From the NCBI GenBank assembly GCA_028551475.1, contig CM052356.1:11187884-11251883 (forward strand): a stretch of DNA of 64,000 nucleotides. Reading direction: 5' to 3'. The position numbers and the translations under genes were made by a program. This DNA is from Casuarina equisetifolia (taxonomy: Eukaryota > Streptophyta > Magnoliopsida > Fagales > Casuarinaceae). Every line of letters starts with the position of its first letter. Position 1 is the first letter of the stretch. Shown piece by piece: positions 48,120-58,900 of the stretch. Under the pieces are notes generated by a model that made no database searches, was not told where the DNA came from, and was given only the letters and a program-made list of their open reading frames with translations.

Positions 48120-51100
48120 ACAACCAAATGATAACTATTGAGATACTTATGAGTGCAAACTTTGAAAGATGGAAAGAAGATGTTATGTTCATAATGGAGA
48201 TAATAGATGTTTATTATGCTTTCACTACAAAACATTAGCTGCTCTCACTAAAGAGAGTACTAAAGAGCAAAAGAAAGCTTTTGAATAATGGACAAGGAGC
48301 AATCGTATTTGTTTATTGTCCATGAAGAGGTCAATCATGGATCATCTTAAGAGTGGGTTACCTGTGGATGGTATAGCTAAGGCATTTGTGGACGCTGTAG
48401 AAAGCAAGTATTAGGTATCCTTAAATGTTGAAATAGGGTAGCTTCTTCAATCATTATATGCCATGAGGTATGATGGTGCTGGTGATGTAAGAGATTACAT
48501 CATTAGAATGGTAAATTATCAGACAAAGCTTAAGGCATTGGATGTAGCACTCCCTGATACATGTGTTGTCCACCATGCTCTAAATTTGCTTCCTTCTGAA
48601 TTTGGAATAATCAAGACTACCTATAATAATCAAGAAGAGAGCTAGTCTTTTAATGATCTGATTACTAAAGTAATGGCGGAAAAAGAGAAATTGAAGTGAG
48701 ACAAGTCGCATATAGTTATGTATTCACCCAACTCAAATGTGGGAAAAGGAAGAAGAGCAGCTGCACCAAGTCATCCAGGTATTCCTTCAACCTCTAAGAA
48801 TGTGAATTCATTTAGTCATAAAGGTGGGGTTAAGAAAACACTCTTTAAGAAAGAGAGTGACCATTGCTTCTTCTGTAAGAAGAAAGGTCACATAAAGAAG
48901 GAGTGTAACAAATACAAATCTTGGTTTTAAAAGTGTAGGCTAGCAGGTGATAGTTCTTTGGTTTTTGTTTGTGAATCTAATTTATTTGTAGCCCCATCAA
49001 GTTCTTGGTGGCTTGATATTAGTGTAACTAATCATGTTGCTTTTACCATTCAGGGGTTCATAAACAAGCGGAGATCAAGTAAACATGAACCATGGCTTAC
49101 AGTTGGGAATAATGCTAAAGTCCTTGTAGACTTTGTGGGAGATATTGTTTTAACATTAGATTCTGATTTTCAAATGTTATTGAAGAACACTTTTTATGTA
49201 CCGTCTTTTAGACGAACTTTAATTTTAATTTCTATTTAGACATCGATGGTATGTGTTTGAAATAAAGAATTTAATGATTACTTTGTTTTACAATTCAAAT
49301 CAAGTTGAATCTTGTGTTTTATCATATGGTTTATATCAATTAAGATTATCTTCCTATAATGTCTACAATAGTGAAAAGGTTGTTCCCAAAAGGTCTCTAC
49401 CTAAAGAGCAATCATACATGTTGTGGCATAAAAGACTTGGTCATATTTCTAGAGAGATGGTGGATAGATTGACAAAGTCTAACATTTTTCCTCTCTTAAA
49501 GATGATCTAGAGACATGTGTTGATTGTTGTAGGGGCAAAATGGTCAAGATAAAGAAAAAGACTGCAAATCGCAATTTTAATATCTTAGAGATCATTCACA
49601 TTGATATTAGTAGACCCTATACATCAACCTTATGTAGAAATGTATATTTTATTACATTTATAGATGATTTTTCCCGTTATGGTTACCTGTATTTGATTAA
49701 GGAAAAATCTGAGTCTTTTGATAAATTCAAGATTTTCAAGACTAAGGTTGAAAAATAGTTGGAAAAAATAATCAAGGTTATTAAATCAGATAGAGGAGGA
49801 GAATATTATGGCAAACATGGCGATGCTGGATAGCTTAAAGGCCCGTTTGCTTAATATTTAAAAGACTTTGGAATAGTTGCTCAATTTATAATGCTAGGGA
49901 GTCCTGAACAAAATGATGTAGTTGAAAGACATAACAGGACTCTTATGGATATGGTGCATAGTATGGTTAGTAGAACCAATTTACCTGATTTCCTATAGGG
50001 AGAAGCTTTGAAAACAGGTCTTTATATACTTAATCGATTACCCACAAAAGCTATTCCACTTACGCATTTTGAGTTATGGACTGGTCATGTACCTAGTTTA
50101 AATCATTTAAAAGTTTGGGGATGTCCTGCAGAAGTAAGATTGTATAATCCAACTCTAGGTAAGTTGGATTCAAGGACTACAAGATGTTATTTTGTTTCTT
50201 ATCCTGACCATTCTAAGGGATATCATTTTTATAATCCATATGAAAGAACTAGAATTGTAGAGTCTTAAACTGTAAAATTTTTAGAGCTTGATGTAATGGA
50301 AAATGTTGGTAGTACTCTTCCACCTATTCAGGATGCAGATGAAGTAGATATGTATGTAATGTTTTCTTTACCTACTCAAGCAATAAAATTTCCCATAGTA
50401 CCAACTATAAGGACTTCTAATCCTTCATCATCAATTTCAAATCTAGTTGTGGAACAACCAGTGCAAAATCAAGATCCTGAACCTATACTTCGAAGATCAA
50501 CTAAAGAAAGAATATCTGCAATTCATCCAGATTATTTAGTTTATTTGAGTGAACATGATTATAATATAAGAGTTATGAAGGATCCAATAACATATATAGA
50601 AGCAATATCGAGTTCTTAAGCAAAGTTGTGGTTTAAATTATAATGAAACTTTTTCTCCAGTCTTTTCTAAAGATTCCTTTAAAATCGTAATGGTTCTTGT
50701 AGTTTATTTTGATATGGAATTCCACCAAATGGATGTTAAAACTACTTTTTTGAATGGAACTCTAGATGAAACAATATATATGAAACAACCTGAAGGTTTT
50801 GAAATGAAAGGATGAGACAAACTTGTTTGTAGACTTAAGAAGTCTATTTATGGATTAAAGTAGGCTTCTAGACAGTGGTACATAAAGTTTGATAGTTTTA
50901 TCACTTCATATGGTTTTGTAGAGAATATAGTAGATCATTGTATATACACCAAGATCAGTGGGAGCATTCCGATCTTTTTTGTCGTTTATATGGATGACAT
51001 TTTGCTTGCGAGTAATAGTCAAATGTTATTTCATGAGACTAAAGAATTATTGTCAACTTAGTTTGATATGAAGGATCTCAGTGAAGCAACTTATGTTTTA

Positions 51101-51990
51101 GGGATTGAGATTCAAAGGGACCGTTCTCGGCGTTTATTGGGGCTTTCTCAAAAGGCATATATAGGTTGAATCCTTGAATGGTACAACATGGAAAATTGTA
51201 AAGGAGGGAAGGTGCCAATCTATAAGAATGATAAATTAAATAAAGATCAATGCCCTAAGATAGAGGAAAAGAAAGCTTTAATGAGGAATATACCATATGC
51301 GAGTGCGGTTAGTAGTATTATGTATGCTCAAGTTTGTACACACCCTGACATAACTTTTATAACAGGACTTCTTGGAAAATATCAATCAAATTCTGGACAA
51401 GAGCATTGGATAGCTGTTAAGAAGGTCTTACAATACTTAAAGAGAACAAAAGATTGTATGACGACTTATAGGCATGTAAAAGAACTAGAACAAGTTGGGT
51501 ATACAGATTCAGATTTTGCTAGATGTAAAGATGATTGGAAATCTACATCAAGATATGTGTTTATGATGGCAGGAGGAGCCATTTCATGGAAAAGCTCAAA
51601 ATAGACAATTATGACATCTTCAACTATGCATTCAAAATTTATGGCATGCTATGGAGCATCCATTCAAGCTGTTTGGCTAAAGAACCTCATAAGAGAATTA
51701 CAAGGCTTTGATTTTGTTAATAGACCAATCAAGTTATACTATGATAATAAAGCTGCAGTATTGTTTATTAACAATAATAAAAGTCTAGGAGGGTCCAAAC
51801 ATATAGACATAAAGTACTTAACCATAAAGGAAAAGGTTAAGGAAGGTGAAATTCAGTAGAGTTGATTAGTATAGTTGATATGATAGCTGATCCGCTTATT
51901 AAATGTCTAAGTCCTTGTGTTTATGAAAGACATGTCAATAACATGGGCTTAGCGGCATCATGGATGCTTTTGTATAATGGGAGCTTTTAA
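48120..51990 (+). pseudogene. Broken copia gag-pol frame
   Basis: Domains appear in order. Gag lies at about 48130-48930 and ends in the zinc knuckle CFFCKKKGHIKKEC. Protease lies near 49005, where WWLDISVTNHV keeps the catalytic Asp but has lost the DSGA signature. A GAG-pre-integrase block (LWHKRLGHISREM) lies near 49425. Integrase spans 49560-50130, with HIDISRPY, FIDDFSRYGYLY, SDRGGEY and the VERHNRTL block. Reverse transcriptase spans 50620-51180, with a preserved YMDDILLAS. RNase H spans 51300-51860, with GYTDSDFA and KHIDIKY. About a dozen or more stops interrupt it, many of them TAG, and at least one frameshift occurs near 51856, after which VDMIADPL reads in another frame. Confidence 0.9.
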
Positions 51991-52408
51991 TATTCTTTTA
52001 AAGACTTAAGGTAAAAGTATACCTTAAGCATTGGCTGGAATTAGTTAGCCATAAGATATTTTGTAACATATAAAGTTTAACTCGAGTTATAAAGTGCAAG
52101 ATATGTTAAAGGTTCATTAAAACCATAAAGTGAATTCTCTGAGGACATTTTGTTATCGAAGGAGAGAGAATTAATCTGACAACAATATTAACACATACAG
52201 ATATTGTTAAAGTGTTATATCGTTTCCACATCACCATATTTATTCATTTTAAGAGATTGAAAAATTTTGTGGTCATGATTGGTGCTATATCTCTTAATTG
52301 GTATAGTTACTGGTGTGATTTAGAGTTTAAGATTTCATATGGTTGAATTCTAGTTAAGAACTATTTTTGGATCAATGTACAGATGCGCATAATTTTAGTT
52401 TAATATAG

Positions 52409-52422
52409 CCCAAGTGGGAGAA
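52409..52422 (+). other. Polypurine tract of the copia element
   Basis: CCCAAGTGGGAGAA ends directly at the 3' LTR. AAGTGGGAG is a typical plant copia polypurine tract for plus-strand priming. Confidence 0.85.
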
Positions 52423-52864
52423 TGTTAGCTTAATTTTTATTAAGCTTACTTAAGTGGGCTATATTAGGTTGGTCCATGAGTTCTAAATATGGACTGGCTA
52501 ATGTGGGCCTTGGCTAACCAAATAGGGCCATGATGAGTGGGCCTATTGGGTTGCATATAAGGTAAGGCTAGGTCTTATCCTCTAGCTCATATAAATTTGT
52601 ATTATTCTTAGGGTTTCACAAGATTGCTTTTCACAAAGAGATGAAACCAAGGTTCTCACATTGAGCCAGTGATTCTTATAAGAATAGAGGATATTTGCCT
52701 AAGCCCGAATTCCAAAGAGCATTATTGAGTTTACGACATCGAAAGAATGGATCGCAAGAGCGGTATGTTTCTATCTATTCCATTTTGTTTGTTTGCTAAA
52801 TCAAAATCATTTAAAGGTGTTTTAATCTGTCTACGCAGATCCTGTAAAGTTTTCTTTTCTAACA
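52423..52864 (+). repeat. 3' LTR of the copia element
   Basis: At 442 bp it has the same length as the 5' LTR and the same TGTTAG start and TAACA end. Small compensating indels near positions 350-400 of the LTR give equal length despite sequence differences. Confidence 0.95.
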
Positions 52865-53289
52865 CGCGAAGCTCCAAATTAATCACTTAAGTTATGGACC
52901 AAACGGTAGCATTTTGGACCACGATTTTGAATGGACTTAGAGATAGAATACATCTCAATCTCCTTCCTCTTTTAACATCTCTAAAATGAAGAAAGAAAAG
53001 ATGAAAATTAGGGTTCCAATGGGAAGAAGAGGTGACTTGCTTCAGAGATGTTAGAATGCCTCTTTGAAGTAAAATGTGAGTTATTCTAAATCTATTTAAG
53101 TGCATCTTACTCACCATTGTTTGGTTGGTTTGAAAATCATAGAGAAAGGAAACAACTTACAGAAACTTATACTCTTCACTTAAGCTTCTTCAAGCTCATG
53201 AAATTGGTTCTACATTTTGGTGATTCTATTTTGAGCTTATTATTACTTTCATACACTTGTTAAGAAATTAGATTGCTCTTTAATTGATA

Positions 53290-53780
53290 TCATATTTGAG
53301 CTGATTTCATACGAGTGAACAATGTTAGGGTTCATGTGAATTTAGGGCTTTTGTCCATATCATCTTGTATTAAGTCTTTAGCACTTATTTGAAGCTTCTA
53401 AACTTGAATTCATATCTTACAGAAGCTAAATTCAAAATTTGTAATTAATTGTTACTCATTTCTAAAATTCTTGGGGAGAATTTGTAACTAGAATTGAAAG
53501 AGTGGTTTTCTCTTGTAACTAGAATTTAGGGAGTGGTTCTCCATTGTAATTAATTTGTGAATTGATTTGAAAGTAACTCTAGTAGGTTGTTGTTAGAGTG
53601 GGGTGGAGTAAGTGCCAAGGTAGCTTAGGCCGAACCACTTTCCAAAAATTTGTGTCTTTATCTTGTGTGATAATCTTGTTTGCTACCTTGATTGCTTAAC
53701 ATAAGAGAAATGAAAAAGACCAAAATATTTTTGATAAACTTAATTCACCCTACCCTCTTAGGTTACTATAGGATCCAACA
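53290..53780 (+). repeat. Older LTR 3'-end fragment (Sirevirus-like)
   Basis: The stretch contains a GTAGCTTAGGCCGAACCAC segment near 53620 and ends with TTAATTCACCCTACCCTCTTAGG at about 53740-53763, then ATCCAACA at 53780. These words resemble the end of LTRs in the Sirevirus-type copia group. No primer site follows, so it may be a 3' or solo LTR, or one cut off by the foldback that starts at 53781. The start is not defined. Confidence 0.5.
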
Positions 53781-54197
53781 CTGTTGTTTTAGGGTTATTA
53801 AATTGTCAAAGTTCTTAATTATCTAAGATTTCCTTATTTGTTAAAATTCCTAATTTATCTAGGGTTTTCATACCTATTAAATTCTTGTTGTTTTTGAGAT
53901 CCTTGATTTGTTGGGATCTTGGTTTGTTTGATTTGATTGGATTTTATTTTTCTTGATTTTTGGGATCTTGATTTACAAGATTCTGCTAGGATTAAGTTTT
54001 AAGGATTTATGATCCTTGTAGGATTAGGTTTAGTTGTCTATTTAAAGGGTAGGATCCTAACAAATCAAAGATCTCAAAAACATCAAAAATTTGACAAGTA
54101 TGGAAATCCCATATAAATTAGGAATCTTAACAAATAAAAAAATCTTAGATAATTAAGAACCTTGAAAATTTAAGAACCCTAAAACAACAATTAAGGA
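53781..54197. repeat. Foldback element with about 140-bp arms
   Basis: Bases 53781-53920 are the approximate reverse complement of 54051-54197, at about 85 percent by eye, across a loop of about 125-130 bp. The arms share TTGTTTTAGGGTT, TTCTTAATTATCTAAGAT and TTTTTGAGAT. The left arm starts at the base after the LTR-like end at 53780. Confidence 0.85.
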
Positions 54198-54345
54198 GTC
54201 CTAAACATATCAAAATTCCTAGAGAATCTTTAGGATGCCTTTCAAGTTTGGGCTTTTTAGACCCATTGGATCATGTTGTAGCCCAAACATGTACTTAACA
54301 TATGGGTTGGGTCGTTAGCGTAGGTTAGCACAGTTGCTCCCGCAT
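54190..54345 (-). repeat. LTR-like repeat copy B (inverted copy of 45203-45375)
   Basis: On the minus strand it carries the same word order as copy A: CCCATATGTTAAGT, CATGTTTGGGCTAC, and then GGAATTTTGATATGTTTAG. It continues directly into the right arm of the foldback. So foldback and repeat may be parts of one element on the minus strand. Confidence 0.6.
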
Positions 54346-54529
54346 TAGGTAAACTCAGGGAAAGTTGAACAATCCTTAAACAATCTTTTACTTTCTACAA
54401 TTTTACTTATTTTTTAATTGATTGAGACATTTTAGTTGACATAAACAGTTAAGATTTAAAAAAAAATGTAACAAATAGATCATCACTTAATTCAACCCCT
54501 TCCTTTCTTAGGTTGTCATAGTAGTTACA
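54346..54529 (+). repeat. LTR 3' end of a second copia element
   Basis: It ends TTAATTCAACCCCTTCC...TTAGGTTGTCATAGTAGTTACA, a close relative of the LTR end at 53740-53780, and is followed after two bases by a primer site. Only the terminal part of the LTR is recognisable. Confidence 0.65.
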
Positions 54530-54531
54530 AT

Positions 54532-54544
54532 TGGTATCAAAACC
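54532..54544 (+). other. Primer-binding site of the second copia element
   Basis: TGGTATCAAAACC matches the tRNA-Met-type copia primer site with one or two changes. It marks the left end of the internal region of the element that continues to about 60890. Confidence 0.75.
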
Positions 54545-55979
54545 TTGGTGCTTTGTCAAAAGGTCTAATTGCATTAAGATGATCCTAAGATGACAATAGA
54601 AAAGATGGTAAGTGTCATAGGGTGCAACAAACCTCTAATTTTTTTATGGTGTAAATTATAGGCCTTAGAAAGAATTGATACAAGTATTTGATGAGACACT
54701 GTATCCTAATACTACTGCATCCATAAATTCCTTAACAATGCAATTAGAAGACAAATTACTTTTAGGGTATTCTTGTATTGACCTTTTCATCAATAGTAAA
54801 CAAATGCAATTATTTTTCAACCACACAATATGTACCAACTTATCATCTTCACTACTTTGAACAGTAAGATCCACTAGTTTGTCCATAATTAAAGCATAAT
54901 ATCATCTACCATTTCCACAATAAACATTTATGTCTTCCTTCCCTTTTAGAATTTAGACCCCATAAAAACCTCAATAGTGATCATAGTTATTGAAATAAAA
55001 GGTGACTAAAAATGCAAATAGGGGTACCATTAGCCTCATGTAAGAATTGTATAACTTGAAATTATAGAAGTGTACCTTAAGAGAGTTTACATATATCATC
55101 ATCCAAACTCTTTTGGGTTGAGCACTTGACACGCAATTGTAAAACTCTCCACATAGTAGTAGCAATGAAAGTATATTTTAACCTTTATAATTCACCATTT
55201 TCAAGTGTAAAGATTAATCAGATTGGTCAAAACTCACATATAAGCTAACTATGTATCCCTTTATGTACTAACACAAAATCATCTCCTTTAGAAGTATGAC
55301 CATGCATTAGAATGGGAGACTTCCATTTACTACATGAGATTGATATCCCACAATTCAACCAAATGTGTTTCTTGGCTATCACAATCCAATTGAATCATAA
55401 AATTCTTCCATATCACATATGACTCACAAATCATTCAATATGTAATCTAGACTTGATAGACAAGGGGGTTGTTTGTCTTTAAATTATATGTTAAACAACA
55501 TTGCAATGAGTGTTCATAGTACATGGTTTACTCATATAAATGTATTAACACATCTAAGCATGTATATACATAGCAAAATATATGCCTAAACATTTATGGA
55601 TATTCCTTATAGCCTCAAACATACGTGTCCAACATAATGCAGTATGACACATGTTCTCAATATTGCATAAAACATTTAAAATACAATAAATCGTATTAGA
55701 AAATGCCAATTCTTGATTTTTAGAATATCCAAAAAATACCAAATGTATGCTTGAATATTAAGCATCTTCTTTTGAAAATTTTGGTCCAAAACACAATGAA
55801 AATCAGACCTCCCATGCGCCCCCACTTCCTTTAGAACTTTCTGGCTGATCCAAGTAGTTCGAACCCATTTTAGCTGGTTCAATGGATGATTATGTCCTTT
55901 TCATGCACGTCAACACACGGTTGATGCGGGATTGGGCATCTAGTCGGCCAAAGAACCCTTTTGCCACGTCACTAATGGC
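54545..55979. other. Unrecognised DNA inside the second copia element
   Basis: After the primer site the expected gag N-terminus is not recognisable. Most of the stretch is AT-rich with short frames on the minus strand. It is probably inserted or heavily decayed sequence. Confidence 0.35.
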
Positions 55980-58900
55980 AGAAGAAGAGGAATGAGAAGA
56001 ATATGCAAATCACTCTTTCATGGCTGCTAAGGAAGAAAAAACTGATGAAACGAGTGTTTCTCTTCAGAACCATTTTGATTATGTTGATCTGCTAAATATA
56101 TTTACTAAGTTATTTGAAAACTTCAAAATTCTAAGTATAAAATACAAAAAGGTTAAATCCAAATCAGAAATCCATGAAACAGAAACAAATTCACTAAAGA
56201 AGAAAAACTATCTCTTACAAACTAAGATTAAGGAAGCTGAAGCAAAAAATGGGGATATGTTAAATAAACATGATAACTCTATTTTTATAGAGTTATTTTA
56301 CTTATTTTAGGTAATAAATAATTTTAATAATTGTGAGAAAACATTTGAACTCCTCTTTATTTACCTAAATTTATCTTGTTTATGTAGCACAAGGAGGCAA
56401 GGAGAAAAGGGATGAACATGGAAAGTCTGATGCTTATTGTGTGGCAAAATCATAATATCAAGATCAAGAGAGTCAAGATGGGCTTGGGCTTGGGCTTTGA
56501 ATGATTGTTATTAGATTTTATTGTTATTGGGTTTTCTAAATAATTAGAAAACCTAATCATATTAGGAGTTCAAAATCTAATTAAATTAAGAGTTCAAAAC
56601 CCAATTGTTTTAGATCTCTAAAACTCAATTCTACTAGGATAAGAGTAGGTCTAAACCTAAACCCTATTTAAGAGAAGAGAAGAGGCAAAAGAAAGGTGAG
56701 GAGGAAATTGAGCACAACTTAAGAAAGAGGCCAAAAATTCAAGGTTTTCTTGAAGAGAAGACAAAAAGGGTGACAGACTTCTTGTTCTTGGATTCAAGAT
56801 GCCTTCTTTATTTCTTATTATTATTCTTCCTTATTATTTCTTTATGTTTTAGTTTATTTTTGTTAGAGCTACGATGTAACCTAATTATGATAGTATGAAT
56901 CTTATGATGTTTTGCAAGATATTTTGTTTATGTGAAGTTATATATTACTGTGTTTAATGCTTTTAAGTGATTAGCTACCACTTGAATGATCTGATTTGCA
57001 TGTTTGAGACCAACAGGAGATGATATGCAATTGCTTCTTGTAATGTGTAACCATAAATTAAATATGGATAGACATATACCATATTGTTTGTGTGGCTTTT
57101 GGTGTAAACTGGGAATGTTCATAGATCATAATGCATTTAGCTTGTTTCAATTCACATATAAAGATATAGTGAGTTAATGAACTAAGGAAGTTTGCTATAC
57201 CTAGACATAGGATAGTAAATAAATTAGGAGATTCCGCCATCACATAGATATTATTCCTCTTGCAAGCATAAATAATCAATATTAATACATAGTAATTATG
57301 ATGAAATCATATGCTTTAACATATTTCTTGTATTTAGTTTTCTTAAATTTAGTTAGTTAATTTATCATCTATTAATTTGATTTACTAGATAAATTCTAGG
57401 AGTTGTTCACTTTTAGTAATTAATTGGTTTAGTAATTACCAATCTCTGTAGGACGATATCTTTCTTATCGTTATATTACTTGTTCGACATGTTCACTTGC
57501 ATTTAAATTTCACTAAACAAAACAAAGTAACGCAAATGACTTATTTAAAAAATTTACAAATGGGAGTAAAATTTGGAAAGCATATTATTCTCTCAACAAG
57601 TTGTATGGAATAAAGAAGGAATAGATTACAACAAAGAATGGTTCAGGTGCAAAAAAGTACTTAACACCAAAACATTAAACAAGTCAAATGATTCTCTTGA
57701 ATGTAGTAAACGCACATGTGTTGAACAACTGTTCTATTAGATTAATGAAACCATATAAGATTAAACAGACTAGGATTTTGAAAAGATCATATATTGTTAA
57801 CAAACATGGACCTTATGATACTCGGGTACCAAAATTTACAAAGTTGAAATTTGTTTGTGTAGGAAACAAAGAAGGAATCTTATACAATATTTTCATCAAG
57901 TTGTTGGTACCTTGACATTGGATGTTCAAGGCTTATTACAAGAGATCAAAGATACTTAGCAAGTTTGACCCAAAATCTCTTGAAAGGGTTTCTTTTGGAG
58001 ACAATTCCAAAAGTAAGATTGAAGGTGTAGGACGAATAAATAAACCCTTAAAACCTTGTTGACCTCTAACCTATTGTATGTAAAGGGTTTGAAGTATAAT
58101 CTATTACGCATTAGTCAACTTTGACATAGGGTGCCGCCTGAAATTTAATCCTATTTGTTGTAAGCTAATTGACATCAATAGTGCAAAACTAATAGGAAAA
58201 AAGACAAGGTAATAATATTTCAATAAATCCAAAAGACTAGTATGCCAAAGAAAAATGCTTATATACGCAACATAATGATGATGCTTGGTTGTGACATAAA
58301 AGATTTGAGCATGCTAGAATGAAGTTGATTTAGAAACTGTGTAATTATGGGTTGGTTAGAGGCCTCCTGAATATTAAATTTAATAAGGGCAAATGTGCGA
58401 AACACTTGTCAAAGGAAAACAAAGAAAATAAGTTTTGAATCTAAACTAAAGCTGTCTACATCAAAAGCTCTTGCACTCCGACCTAATGATCCCGCAAGGA
58501 CCTCCCACATAGAAGGTAAGCAGTATGTGTTTAACGTTGTTGATGATTTTGCTGGAATTACTAAACTTTTTTCTTGGGACACATGAATGAAATATTTGAA
58601 ACCTTTACCAATTCTGTGTGAAAATTCACAATGAGAAAAATCTCAATGCTGTTAGCAATAGAACAAATCGCAAAGGTAAGTTCAAAAGTTAATTTTTTGA
58701 AAATTTTTGTTCACTAAAAGGCATTTGGCATTATTTTTCTGTACCTAGAATACCTCTACTAAATGATGATGTAGAAAAAGAACTTTTCAAGAAATGACTA
58801 GTACAATAGTTGGTGAAAATAACTTACCTTAACATTTTTAGAGAGAAGTTAATACTAATTGCTATATCTCAAACAGGGTTTGTAGAAAAAGAAAAATTTG

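Larger units (their letters stand above)
46075..52864 (+). mobile_element. Structurally complete but dead Ty1/copia LTR retrotransposon
   Basis: The 6.8-kb element has two 442-bp LTRs with TG...CA ends, a tRNA-Met-type primer site, a long leader, one broken gag-pol frame and a polypurine tract. The flanking pentamers are CACGA at 46070-46074 and CGCGA at 52865-52869. These match in four of five positions, as expected for an old target-site duplication. Gag and integrase precede reverse transcriptase, which defines copia. The element sits inside older repeat debris: LTR-like DNA lies on both sides. It cannot move by itself. Confidence 0.93.
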
